Positions 51,916 to 63,756 of a stretch of DNA of 64,000 bases are shown piece by piece; position 1 is the first letter of the stretch, and the number at the start of each line of letters is the position of its first letter. Origin of the DNA: Calcarisporiella thermophila CBS 279.70 (Eukaryota; Calcarisporiellomycota); contig NW_027192203.1 in the NCBI RefSeq assembly GCF_041956535.1, forward strand, positions 679,406 through 743,405. The letters run 5' to 3'. The notes beneath the pieces are model-generated. The model was given only the letters and a program-made list of their open reading frames with translations, ran no database searches and was not told the origin of the DNA. A program made the position numbers and the translations under genes.

Positions 51916-53704
51916 ATGAAGATCTTTAACGCACTCCTCCTTGCAGCGGTGATGCTCACCCTCACCGCTGCTCAACAAGAAGCGCAGGTGCAGGACACCC
52001 AGGCTGACCAAGCGCTTCTCGAGTTCAACAAGCCATCGAAGCCCCTCTCCTTCAAGGGCCATCAAGTCGTGACCGTGGAGGTGCGCAACCAGGCAGAACT
52101 CGATACCCTTGTTCGCACGATCCAGGTTTGTGGGCCCAGTGGATAAAATTCTTGGACATTTGGGCTGACCTCTGCTTACCTCGTAGAAATACCACCTCGA
52201 CGAGTGGTCTCACCCCAAGATTGGCGAGGTTGACTTGCGCATTCCTCCTGAGCTTAGTGAAACCTTCAAGAAGGCCGTCCGTTCACCCCTCAAGGTCAAG
52301 ATTGCCGATCTGGGTGCTGCCATCGAGGAAGAGGCCAAGCCCAGTACAGAGGAACTCCGCCCCCAGTCTAAGGTGTTGGCTGCAGCCCCCCCGAACTTGG
52401 ACTGGTTCAAGAGCTACAAAAATCTTGCTGAACACCAAAACTTCATCAAGAAGTTGAACGCTGACTACGCTAGCATCACGGAGGTGGTGAGCGCAGGAAA
52501 GACATACGAGAACAGGGACATTACCGGGTTGAGAATCAAGGGCAAGAATGCCAAGAAAACCTTCATCATCCATGGAGGTATCCACGCCCGTGAATGGATT
52601 ACTCCGGTAAATCGCAAGCATATTAGAAGGAGCTAGCGTCATGAAGCTAACAAGATTTTCAATTGCATGTGCTACCCTTTTTATTTTGTGTTATTTAGGC
52701 CACTGTCGCTTATCTCATGAACGCTTTGGCTGGTCTGTACGGAAAAGACCAACGCATCACCAATATTGTGGACAACTACGACACATACGTATTCCCTATC
52801 CTGAATGCTGATGGCTACGTTTTCACACAAAGCAATCGTATGGTGAGTACTTGCTTTTCATTCAAATGGGTTGAAGCGTTTCCCAAAGTTGTAACCGCCT
52901 TTTTTGCACTGAATAGTGGCGGAAGAACAGACAACCCAACGGCGGTAGCAGCTGTGTTGGTACCGATGTTAACCGTAATTGGGTAAATACGCAGACCTTA
53001 TATTTAAAACTAAAAGTCCTGGGAAACTCATTTTTAAATTTATTCAGGCTGCTGGCTTTGGCGGTCCCGGTGCTTCAAACAACCCATGTGACGAAAGTAA
53101 ATCAATGCCTCCCGTTTTCTCCTCTTCTCCGTCGCATATGTGTTAACCCAACCTGTATTTTCCAAAATTTCTAGCTTACCACGGCCCCTCTGCCTTCTCT
53201 TCCCCTGAAGCCAGGGCGATGTCCCAGTTCATCTCGGCGAAGAGGCCCCATGTCTATTTCGACATCCACTCCTACAGTCAGCTGTGGATGTGGCCGTACG
53301 GTTACAAGTGCAGCGGAACTCCACCCAATGGAGCCAATATCGAAAAAGCTGGCCGAAGGGCTGCCCAGGCATTGCAGTCAGTCCACGGAACACAATTCAC
53401 TTCTGGGCCCATCTGTACCACCATCTACCAAGCGTCAGGAAGTACTGTCGACTGGGCCGTGGACAGTGAGTTTATTTCTCACATTTGTTTCTAAAACAAG
53501 AAACCATAGTGGCCGGCTTCTCTAACTCGTCTGCTCTCTATTCCCCTCCATATAGAAGCTGGAGTTGCCTATCCATACACCCTTGAACTCCGTGATAAGG
53601 GAAGATACGGTTTCGTTCTCCCGGCTAACCAAATCATTCCGTCGGGTGAGGAGACCCTTGAGGGCATTTTGACCTTGTTGGAATACGCTCTTGGCACAAG
53701 ATAA
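51916..53704 (+). CDS. Secreted M14A metallocarboxypeptidase, paralogue 1
   Basis: Zinc carboxypeptidase that removes C-terminal residues from peptides outside the cell. Exons 51916-52125, 52187-52606, 52699-52842, 52917-52982, 53048-53096, 53175-53465 and 53556-53704 give 442 residues. Layout: signal peptide ([20 protein letters not shown]), activation propeptide to about residue 140, then the catalytic domain. Zinc ligands are His and Glu of HAREWITP and His of [15 protein letters not shown]. Substrate Arg is in DVNRNW, the mobile Tyr in [11 protein letters not shown] and the catalytic Glu in [13 protein letters not shown]. Val at the position equal to bovine Ile255 indicates carboxypeptidase-A specificity for hydrophobic ends. 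It has two introns (52843-52916, 52983-53047) that its two neighbours lack. Confidence 0.96.
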
Positions 53705-54385
53705 TTCCCCCCCCCCCTATACCAAGAAAAGCCTGGTCTTTTCTCTTAACTCGTGTTATTTGTATAACTATATGCTCGAATTTAGTAAATAAAAGTAAGA
53801 GTTCATTTACATTGGCAATGCTATTTGCACGGAGGCTCCGCCCCCTTCTCCTCAAACTTACTTTCTAGTTCGCATCACCAGAAACCTTCGTGGAAAAAAT
53901 TTGGATTCACGTGATAAGGTTCTCCTTGCATTGTGTAAGCAATGGGGAAGCCATGGGTGTGATTGAATGCCACCTCGGTCGAAAGCGCCTGAAAATCCAG
54001 GCTGAACTGCCAAAAATAAGATTAGCCACAAACCCCTTTAAATTCCCTTATGTAACGATTACGAAACAAGCTCATTAAAATTGGCACTTAGAGGGTGTTC
54101 TCTTTCATTATTACCTACGAAATACTTTAAGTTTTGAGAGTCTGGCTGAAAACTTGTCTTTTTCCCCTGGTATTATGTCTACTTCCGTTCTTTGTGCCTT
54201 ATCGTCAAACACTACTTTAAAATGAAAAACCTAAGTTTTTATGGGCAGCGACCTTTTTAAAAGGATGCAGCCCAATTTCCCGCTACCGTCCAACCCGCCC
54301 ATTGAATTCATTCTATTTCTCTTATTTCCTAGACATATTGCACCTATTTCATACCGTTGTTACTTGATTTTATCTCATTTATATT
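53705..54385. other. Intergenic between carboxypeptidases 1 and 2
   Basis: 681 bp. Begins with a run of 11 C (53707-53717). Near 54033-54065 it shares a block (CCCTTATGTAACGATTACGA) with the sequence before carboxypeptidase 3. A TATA-like TTTTTAAAAGG lies at about 54256. No gene seen. Confidence 0.45.
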
Positions 54386-56027
54386 ATGAGATTTTGTAAA
54401 GCGTTGATTCTCGTGGCTTCTCTCTTGAGTGCCGTGTCTTTGGGGTTCTCCCAAGGCCTTAGTGGAGCCGAAATACAGTCGATCCTCCAAAAAGAACGTA
54501 ACCCTCCTCTCGGGGGACAATTTTCCTTTAAAGGCCATCAGGTTTTGACCTTTGACATAAGGAATCAAGCTGAGTTGGAGGAATTAACCAAAGTGATCAA
54601 GGTAAAATAGTAATGAGGATATATTTTGAAGAGTTGCGAATTAGGTCGTTTATCAGCTTCACCTTTCCAAATCAATCTACATAGAAATATTCACTTGATG
54701 AATGGACAAGGCCTCATATTGGTCCTGTGGATGTGCGAGTGCAGCCTGAATTCATTACTGCTGTCCGCTCCTCCGTTCGCTCTCCAGTCAAGGTCAAAAT
54801 ACCAGACTTAGGCGAGGCTATTCTCCTTTCAAACCGCCAAGCAGATGCTCAGTTAAGGAAATCTGTCACCACACCCGGTCTCCCCAATCTCGACTTTTCT
54901 AAAAGTTATCATAACTATGAAGAACTGGCACAGTTTGTGACAAAGCTCAACAACGATTATAAGAACATCACCGAGGTGGTGAGTGTGGGTAAGAGCTATG
55001 AGGGACGAGATATGATAGGACTGAGAATAAGGGGGAAAAATCCCAAGAAAGTATTCATTTTCAATGGAGCACAGCACGCTCGCGAGTGGCTCACACCGGT
55101 AAACGCCCCTTGTAAAGCGATACAATCCAACCTTTATTAATCTCGTTTTGTCTCCCTCAAACTCAAGGCTGTCACCGCATACATAATGGATGCATTTACA
55201 GGCCTCTACGGCAAAGACGAGACCATTACGCAGTTGGTAGATCACTACGATATCTACGCAATCCCGGTCATGAATCCCGATGGCTATAAGTTCACACAAT
55301 CTAATCGTATGTGGCGTAAAAATCGTCAACCGAATCCCAGCAGCCGATGCATCGGAACGAATACTGATCGCAACTGGGATGCAGCATTTGGCGGTCCCGG
55401 GTCTTCCAATGATCCATGCGATGAAGGTAAGATGACCAGGAGCGCAAGTCTATTTCATAGTCCTTGGAGGAGAACTATGTTCTCTTTTCGTTTAATACCT
55501 TTAATTCCTTAGCATACCATGGCCCCTCCGCCTTCTCATCGCCAGAGTCCAAAAACATGGCCGAATTCATTAAAAGTAAGAAAGCCTACGTGTACATTGA
55601 CTTCCACGCTTACGGCCAGCGATGGATGTGGTCCTATGGCGATAGTTGTAGTAAAAAACCTCCGAATGAGGAAAAATTAAAAAAGGGAGCCGAGCTCGCG
55701 GTGAATGCTCTGGCCGCCACCCACGGTAGCCGTTTCGAGACGGGACCCAATTGCTCTCCTTATGAAATCTCAGGAAGCGCAGTTGACTGGGCTACGGAGA
55801 GTGAGTACCCTTGCAAACTAATTACTTTGCATATCGACTTCTTTAATGCAACAACGCAACTCACATCTTAAATGCGTATAGAGGGACAGGTGCCTTTCGC
55901 TTACGCTGTTGAACTACGGGATCAAGGTAGATACGGTTTTGTATTGCCAGCTAACCAAATCATCCCATCTGGTGAGGAAACGCTAGCAGGTGTAAGCGCG
56001 TTGTTAAGATACGTCATGGATAACTAA
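54386..56027 (+). CDS. Secreted M14A metallocarboxypeptidase, paralogue 2
   Basis: Exons 54386-54601, 54685-55098, 55168-55426, 55513-55800 and 55882-56027 give 440 residues. Signal peptide [20 protein letters not shown], propeptide, and a complete active site: [31 protein letters not shown], the mobile Tyr in [11 protein letters not shown] and [12 protein letters not shown]. All zinc ligands, the substrate Arg, Tyr and Glu are kept. The substrate-pocket Val matches paralogue 1. The region around the mobile Tyr is the most changed of the three (YEISGS versus YQASGS). Paralogues 2 and 3 share intron positions and closely similar signal peptides, so they are the more recent duplicates. Confidence 0.96.
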
Positions 56028-57609
56028 ATTCCGCACAAAAATATACTATTAAAGAAAAGAACAATCAAAAGCTCTATCGTTTTTAATCTTCTTATTGTGT
56101 ATTATTTACGTGTTGGAATACACTATGTACTTGAAAAATATGTTTTGAATTGGTAAGAACAGTCATTCATGAACCGGATGAAGTTTCTTGAGCTGTCCAA
56201 AGCGGTGATCATCCGAATATACTCATATTGTCTTTCGGCGATATATTTGGTTCTCGATGGGATGATCCACAACGCAGTTTGTGGATTCAAAATGGTGTAA
56301 CTAGAAAAAAAAGTTATGAATACGAGATATGAATCAATGCATGCTCCTTCTTCACTCCTCCAAAGCAAATGTGTGTATCGTCAGTACTCTCTCTGCTTAT
56401 TGCCGACTAATTCAGTTCAACTTACCAACAAACCTTAGGCAAATGCTTAGAATGTCAGCTGCTCAGCCATGCTTATTTAGGAGAAAACTTGGGAGGCATT
56501 AATAAATTAAATCAGATCATCCCAACTATTCAGAATGAGGTATGTGTGAATCTCAGTATGGTATGGCGGGTCCTGTAACCGCTACATTGCTTTATTATTT
56601 GAAATTTACCACGATACTTGGCTCATAACTGGAGAGGGTGTTTCTAACCAAATCAGGATGGACTAGCTACCAGTGCAGAGAACCAATCGTGGTACACACT
56701 CAAAAGAGATAGAAAAAGCCCAGGCTCCAATGAGAAGAATACCAGATCCCTGTTCTAAGACTTGCCTTAATTTCGTAATAATGCATTCTCGATAGAATAT
56801 TAAGCGAGCAAAGTCGTGATCATTTTGAGGTCGAATAATTAGCAACATGCCAATATTTCTGCTAAATGGCCTACTAGGTAACTCATGGGGTTTATTTAGA
56901 TTTCTAAGTGAACGCTACCGAGCCAAACGCTTTGCCCTATATATTATCCAAACTCTCATTAATACAAGCGAACTACACTAGAAAAGCATCTAAAATAAAG
57001 TTAACACTCCCACCTTCGTTGCCAAGAATTAGGTTACTAGGTTAGCGATTCTATTTTCTTTCGGCGCACGGTTGCTCACGGCGAATCCGATAGTTGCAAT
57101 TAAATTAACGTAACGTATTTAGTGAATCGAAACACGGACTTATAGGCTGGAGGTGAAATTAAACACAAATCCCACCTCCATGTCCCTTTTATGTCACGAT
57201 TATGAAATTTGTACACTAGAAGATGGGCATAGAATCTAGACTACCATTCCATTATTACGTAGTTTGCTCTTTAGCTTACCAAAGGGTTGGCTATATGTTG
57301 TTTGCCTTTCTTGAGTACCTGGATTATTACCTTCACCCCCTTTCAATATTACCCCGAAAGCACCACTTGGATCGCGGTATAGTTTGTTTTTTTTCCATTT
57401 GGCGCTCTGACGTCTCATATGATCAAATATGAATCTGAAATGCTAAACCACTTTGATTGGCACGGTACGTATAAAAGGAAGACGCTTTTCCCTGATCCCT
57501 TTCCAAACGGATCCCCTTATTTCTTCATTCGTCTTTCACTTGAGCCTCTTCTTCTCCCCTATCCCTTATAGTTTACCCCCCTCTTTACTACTTCTTGTGC
57601 CTGCGTGTT
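56028..57609. other. Intergenic between carboxypeptidases 2 and 3
   Basis: 1.58 kb, the longest gap in the array. The minus strand has an 81-codon open frame (56123-56368) with an acceptor-like TTTTTTCTAG before its most protein-like part, and a 61-codon one (56663-56848). Neither has a known motif, so I do not call a gene. Promoter elements for paralogue 3 lie at about 57180-57480, including a TATAAAAG at about 57470. Confidence 0.45.
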
Positions 57610-59273
57610 ATGCGGTTTTTTAATGCGTTAATTCTCGGCGCTACACTGATGAGTAGCGTTTCTATTGTGTCTTCTCAGGAACTAAGCGATGCCGAGATAC
57701 AGTCGGTCCTCGACAAATACAATAACCCTTCCAGCGAAAAGCAGGTTTCCTATAAAGGTCATCAAGTGCTGACGTTCAATATACGCAATCAAACTGAGCT
57801 GGATGAATTGACTAAAGTGATTGAGGTAGAGTAGACACAACGTAAAGAGATCTGAAGAAGGCGACGATGGAATAAGAGTTTTATTTTTATATTCTGCTTC
57901 AATAGAAATATTCGCTTGATGAGTGGACCGAGCCTCGTATCGGATCAGTGGATGTTCGAGTGCAACCTGAGTTCAATGCTGCAGTCCGCTCTGCCATCCG
58001 TTCTCCAATGAAGGTCAAGATTCTCGACCTAGATGCTGCCATCCTTCGGTCCAAGAGCCAGGCTGAAGGCCGGGCTGCAGCCGCGGGAGAGGCCGTATTT
58101 AAAGCCGCCACTGCCGTTGCCCCCCCTAACCCTAGCTTTTTTGACAATTATCATACCTATGAGGAGCTGGCACAGTTTGTGAAAAAACTTAACAGCGACC
58201 ATGGGAACATCACCGAGGTGGTGAGTGCGGGTAAGAGTCATGAGGGGCGAGACATGGTAGGACTGAGAATCAAGGGGAAAGACCCCAAGAAAGTATTCAT
58301 CTTCCATGGAGCACAGCACGCTCGAGAGTGGATCTCACCGGCAAGTAGCACCGTTCACGCGTCACCACCCCCTTCTTTTACTCATCACTTTACTTCTACT
58401 TACCCTAGGCTGTCACCACATATCTCATGAATGCATTTGCAGGTCTGTACGGCAAAGACGAGACGATTACGCAGCTGGTGGACAACTTCGATATCTACGC
58501 GATCCCGGTCATGAATCCCGATGGATACAAGTACACGTGGGGGGCCGATCGCATGTGGCGCAAAAATCGTCAACCGAATAGCAATAGCCGTTGCATCGGG
58601 ACGGACAATAACCGCAACTGGGACACTGACTTTGGCGGTCCTGGGGCTTCCAATAATCCATGCCAAGAAAGTGAGATGTCCAGGGCGCAAATCCATTTCA
58701 TCGTCCTTGGTATTGACCTTTGTTTTCTCTGCATTTCTTCCCTTTTTTAGCCTACCACGGCCCATCCGCCTTCTCTTCGCCTGAAGCCAAAAACATGGCC
58801 GAATTTATTAAAAGTAAAAAAGCCTACGTGTACATTGACTTCCACGCCTACAGTCAGCTATGGATGTGGTCCTATGGCTATTCATGCAATAAAGTAGCTC
58901 CCAACGACAGAAAGTTAAGGGAGTGCGGGAACCGCGCGGTCCAAGCTCTCCAAGCCGTCCACGGCAAGAGTTTTCAGGCGGGACCCATTTGCTCCACGAT
59001 TTATCAGGCGTCGGGAAGTTCCGTTGATTGGGCTACAGATAGTGAGTGTTGGCCCGTGAATGATGGCCCTCTTCTTGAACACCTCTTTGATGCGTCATAT
59101 GAACTTTAACTTCTTTTATTTTCATAGCCGGAAAGGTGCCGTTCTCCTACACGGTTGAGCTTCGCGATAAAGGGGAACAGGGCTTCTTACTCCCGCCCGG
59201 TCAAATTCGCCCCTCTGGAGAGGAAATGCTGGCCGCGGTGATCGAAATGTTGAAGTGTGTGATGGCCAGTTGA
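57610..59273 (+). CDS. Secreted M14A metallocarboxypeptidase, paralogue 3
   Basis: Exons 57610-57825, 57906-58340, 58409-58670, 58751-59041 and 59128-59273 give 449 residues. Signal peptide MRFFNALILGATLMSSVSIV, propeptide with an Ala-rich linker (about 125-145) absent from the others, and a complete active site: AQHAREWISP, DNNRNWD, DFHAYSQLWMWSYGY, IYQASGSSVDW and TVELRDKGEQGF. The A-type pocket Val is present. The second intron (58341-58408) starts GCAAGT instead of GT, a GC-AG intron at the same position where paralogues 1 and 2 have GT. The start was set at the ATG at 57610, which aligns with the paralogues; no ATG lies between it and the upstream stop. Confidence 0.96.
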
Positions 59274-59979
59274 AACACATCGATACCGCAACATTGGCAG
59301 CCATGGATAGAGCGTGATGTGACGAGGTCCATCCGCCTGCCTATAATTTTGTGTATTTATTAATCTATACGCTGTATTAGTAAATTGGAGAGGAGGCTAG
59401 TGCAGACAAGGTTTGGTACATGATTCACCGAAGATGAATCGGTGAATATCAATAATAAAGTCGGATGCGTAATGAGATGATATAATCCCTCTCGGGGATG
59501 ATAGGAGGACAAGATCCCGAACTCTATAAGAGTCTGGCCCACCGCTATTGGGCCTTGCGTGTCCTAAACAATAGGGGCGATAAACTTGCATGAGCCGCAA
59601 GGATAATAAGGACAACTAACACAAACTTAGTTCTGCGCCTGAGCGCACATTAGCTTAGGTCAGCAGGGATTTTCTAGGGGAGGGAATGCAACAAGTCCAG
59701 AGGCAGCTTTAAAAAAAAATCGTCGTTTAATCATGAGGCATAGGAAAGCGCAGATATAACATAACAGAAGAAAGCATATGCAATATAGAGGTAATTACAG
59801 CGTGATATGATGCGACAAAAAGAAGGGCATAAAATTAGAAAAGAAGAGTGGGCGGTATAAGCATAGTATAGCAAATTTCTACAAAACAAAAATAACAAAA
59901 GAACACGGCGATAAAGAATAAATATATACAGCACAACGTCAATCGCCTCTGTTGTTTTTTTTTCCAATACAAACTATTT
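59274..59979. other. Convergent intergenic region
   Basis: 706 bp between carboxypeptidase 3 and the minus-strand small zinc protein. AT-rich towards the right. No gene seen. Confidence 0.4.
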
Positions 59980-60360
59980 TCAAGCACCGAAAGTCCCACA
60001 GTCGATCTGTCCCCATGCAAGCGATTCACCGCTTGTCTTGTTCGGTTCCCCTTCGCTAATCTTTGTGAAATAATGGTCTGCAGAATGGGAAGGAGTGGGA
60101 GGAAAACTGTTGCGACGAAAATCACGTGCATCGTCAAGATTAAGGGCGAGCTGCTGTGCTTGGCGTTGGATTGATGGCTTGGCATAAGAGGGAGAGGGAG
60201 GAGGAGAGATGTCGGCCTGCGAGAAGGGCGCATGACGCGGCTCAGGGAATGCAGGCTGAGGATTGTAGCGGCGCCTGGCGGCCTGCTGGACGCAGGTCTC
60301 CGAGCAGTAGAGCGCGCGGTCTATTGGGACGGCGCTTGAGCAGAAGATGCATGAGTCCAT
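59980..60360 (-). CDS. Small zinc-binding protein, Ecl1-family-like
   Basis: Single exon, 126 residues. The N terminus MDSCIFCSSAVPIDRALYCS followed by ETC gives a CxxC..CxxxC zinc-knuckle like that of the Ecl1/2/3 lifespan regulators of fission yeast and similar short fungal proteins. The rest is low-complexity, with an SPPPSPS and a SFPPTPS stretch that could be proline-directed phosphorylation sites. It has no other domain. The start is the ATG next to the zinc-knuckle; the frame is open upstream, but that extension looks like leader. In yeast the family links nutrient limitation (zinc, sulfur, amino acids) to lifespan; this is inference for this gene. Confidence 0.65.
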   Translation of the reverse strand: MDSCIFCSSAVPIDRALYCSETCVQQAARRRYNPQPAFPEPRHAPFSQADISPPPSPSYAKPSIQRQAQQLALNLDDARDFRRNSFPPTPSHSADHYFTKISEGEPNKTSGESLAWGQIDCGTFGA

Positions 60361-60945
60361 GGGGGCAATGGGGGGATGGGAGAGTCGAGAGATGCAGGGG
60401 GAAATGCACAGGGCAGATTGGGAGGGTCTTTGACAAGAGCACAAGGAGGCAAGGTGGGAATGGAGCGCGTCTATTTAAATTGCAAGCCCCGTTGCATTTC
60501 TGAATTTTTTTATCTCCGGAGCATCAGGCCAACGCGATTGGATTGGCGGGTGTTTTCGTGAGTGTGCTGGAGGCTTCGAAAGGTAGGTTTGTGCTAATCT
60601 CACTTTCACAGGATTGCTGACAAGTAGAAATTTCCATTTCATCCTGTGCGTCGCTCCAAAGCTCGCCGGCCATTAGCGGGTTTGAGATTATCGCATCTCC
60701 CGCACTGCCTAAAGCGGGAGGCCTTAATGAAATCGTCCTCGATCAAATGCGGAAACCCCGCTTGCTGATTCGGTTGAGCCTCTCCCGCACGGGTGACGTC
60801 GCCCTTCCATATAATGCCTCTGCCCAAGTGACGTGCCGATTGCCCCTTTTATCCGGTGGCGAACCAAGGCCCGGTTTGGCGTTTCAACCAGCATGGTCTG
60901 GCCGGCAACCTGAGGACCAGTTTCCTTCGCGATTTCCCCCTAGCT
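60361..60945. other. Divergent intergenic region, Ecl1-like / anoctamin
   Basis: 585 bp between divergent genes; CT/AG-rich near the Ecl1-like start and GC-rich near the anoctamin. An open frame continues upstream of the anoctamin ATG to 60856 without another ATG. No other gene seen. Confidence 0.4.
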
Positions 60946-63295
60946 ATGCCACGCCAGCCGTTCTACTTTGTGATTGTTCTGAAACTAGAGGCCGATGCTG
61001 TCCCCCTTCTTGAAACACTAGGGATAGCGGGGCTTGAACATCGAGTCGAGGAAGGGCGTGACTGGAAAATGGTGTTCGTTGGATGCGGGGGTGAGCGTCT
61101 ACGAAAGGAGATGCTGCGAGAAAGGTGAGACATGAGCCCTGCAAGCCCCTCTGCTCCTGCTCTAATTTGGACGCTGTATAGGATCAATGACTACCTGTGT
61201 GGAACACGGCTCATTGAGGAAGTTCGTGTGGATGACTTGACTGAGGCCGACAAATTGCGACTTGTCTATAGAATAATAACAGCACCGCCACAGGAGCAAG
61301 GCGCAGGCATTGTCCCGGGTAAAGAAGGGGTGGAGAGCATTATGGCATTTCACGATCCAGAGTTGAGCCGAGTATGGTCGTTATCGTACATTCCATGTAG
61401 ACTGCAGACTGAGAAGTTTATCTGACATTGTATTGTAGAAATGGTTGAAGCATTGCGCCACCAAAAAATATTTCCATGGTGACGACTTGAAGATGATAAA
61501 GGACCATTTTGGTGAAAAGGTATGAACTTCAAATCTGCTCCTCATTGTACATAACCAAGTGAGATGAAATCTTCTAACCAGTATATGCTAGTTGGCCTTA
61601 TACTTTGACTTTCTCCAATGCTACACCCTCAGCTTGTCGCTCCCCGCTTTTCTTGGCGTCCTGGCCTATGCTTTCAGTTTTGAATATACCATTGTATTTT
61701 CAGTATTCCTAGTAGTCTGGTCACTCGTCTTCATCGAGCTCTGGTCCCGACGTGAGCAAGTCTTGGCCATAAGGTGGCGTGTCAGACGTTGCGAAAGCAT
61801 TGAAAAGCGACGCGCGGCATTTAAAGAAGGAAAGTATGCAAACTGGCTGCGATGGAAAAAGCGCTGCTACACTCTCCCCGCACTTGCCTTGAGTGCGGCC
61901 CTCGTTGGCACGGGCGTGTCCATGGTGTATCTTGTGCAAATATTCTTGACAGAGTATTACACTGGACCGCTCAAGGAAGTAACTGTGAGTAGCCCCTTTA
62001 TTTTTTTTCTTTTATATCTAGTCTCCCTCTCATTGACCGTCGGGTGTATGTCTCTTTCTTCTCTGTCCCTTCAAGGCGTTCATGCCGGCTATTGTGTATG
62101 CAAGTACGGTCCCGACCATGACAAGGTACTATATGCGATGGGCGCGCCACTTTAACGACCTCGAGAATTATGAAACTGAATCTGAATACGACTACCATCT
62201 CACGAAGAAAATTTTCACTACCAAGGTGCTCACAAGCTATTTCTCACTCTTACTTTGCGCTTGGGTGTAATTATGGCAGTCTTTTTTTTTCTACTTGATA
62301 CTTACACTAAGCTATACTATTTGGGCGATTAGATATATCCCGTGCACGAACTACATCACCAGGCTCTTTTCGCATATCCCTCTACGCACCCAGAGGCCCT
62401 CTCTCGGGACTTCGCGCCTTCGATCCCAGCTTGTGTTCTCTGTTCTTACAGGGCCGATCATTCACGTCCTTACCGAGTTCGTGCAACACATAGCATCCAG
62501 TGGGTTTAAGGCGACGATAAGGCAGTGGCAGGGTGTAGAACAGCTGAAGGAGGAGCTTGGAGAGGGAGAGGAGGGAGTTACCGAGAATGAAAGGGATTTT
62601 GTGCGCAGAGTGGAAAGAGAAATCGGCCTACGGGAATGGGATCTGAACGAGGAATATACCGAGATCACCGCACAGGTAAATGGAGATACGATGACCAGGA
62701 CACTACTGCCATAGTGCCAGGTGCAATAGGATAGCCAGTCTAACCCTATTCTTGGCACCACCCTCTTTAAACTTAGTTTGGATACGTGGTTCTATTTTCT
62801 ACCGTGTGGCCATTGACGCCCCTCTGTGCTTTTCTCCACAACTGGTCCAAGCTTCGATCGGTCTCTCTGCTCCTCTGCAGCGGAGCACGACGTCCCATTC
62901 CTCAACGAGTCGACACGATTGGCCCATGGCTTGAAAACCTGGGGGTGCTCTCATGGTTTTCGAGCACGGTCAACGCGTCTCTAGTGGCCCTCTTCAATCC
63001 CAAGCATCGTTCCCAAATGTCAGTCACCGGGCTGGTAATTTCCATTCTCGGTGCGGAATACGCCTATTATGTGGCAAGAGCTTTATTACGAGCGACCCAC
63101 GCTATCCCTCAGGAGGCGCAGATAGCAATGCGAAGAGAGGAGTATAAGTTGCGCCAAGGAGCTCTGGATCGCTGGCAAACCACTGTGTCGGACAAGGTTC
63201 AAGGGCTCGGAAACCAAATGTTCAGCACAAATACGGATTTTTGGCGGGGCGAAGATGGCGAGGTGCTGGTGAAGAATGTCTTCAAGAGGGAATAG
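60946..63295 (+). CDS. Anoctamin/TMEM16-family membrane protein (fungal Ist2-like)
   Basis: Membrane protein of the TMEM16 family; fungal members are calcium-activated lipid scramblases or ER-plasma membrane tethers. Exons 60946-61124, 61182-61371, 61439-61519, 61592-61984, 62076-62266, 62333-62675 and 62777-63295 give 631 residues. Features in order: N-terminal cytosolic ferredoxin-like domain (YFVIVLKLEADAVPLLETLG), KWLKHC before the first helix, LALYFDFLQCYTLSLSLPAF, a loop of basic residues, ENYETESEYDYHLTKKIFTT, FGYVVLFSTVWPLTPLCAFL and RRPIPQRVDTIGPWLENLG. These last two blocks are hallmark TMEM16 sequences holding calcium-site helices. It lacks the long basic tail of yeast Ist2, so scramblase function is the likelier guess. 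Confidence 0.92.
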
Positions 63296-63756
63296 CCGCC
63301 TTTTGCTCTATATCTCCTTTGTAATGCCACCGAAGATGGCCTGCTTTCTTTATCGTTTTTTCTCGTTATTACGATGGTTGTTCTTGTTCGCATTTGAGAC
63401 CTCATCTTGTTCTATCGGCATCCTATTCATTTCTAAATATATCCTCTCTGTTACTTGGCCCATGGCACCGGCCTGTGTTGGCAGTTTTATCCTGAAAAAA
63501 TTTAGCAGGCCTATGTCCCTTTTTTATCTGGGTCTGTGCTCAAGCGTGATTTATTTTTAAATCCGAGACTCCAGTGGCCAAGACTTACACGCTGTGTCAG
63601 TATAGTATTCAGGTAGCACATGCAATTGCGGCCCTGGAATTTTTGTATTGTTTTAATTTTGAACGCTATTTACACCCTCCTCATTCCACCCGGCCCGAAT
63701 TGCAAGACCAAGTTCCCCCCTCATCCCTCATTGCTTGCTTCGCTCATTCTTCGGCG
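63296..63756. other. Intergenic after the anoctamin
   Basis: 461 bp, T-rich. Holds the anoctamin 3' UTR and the leader of the next gene. No other feature seen. Confidence 0.4.
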
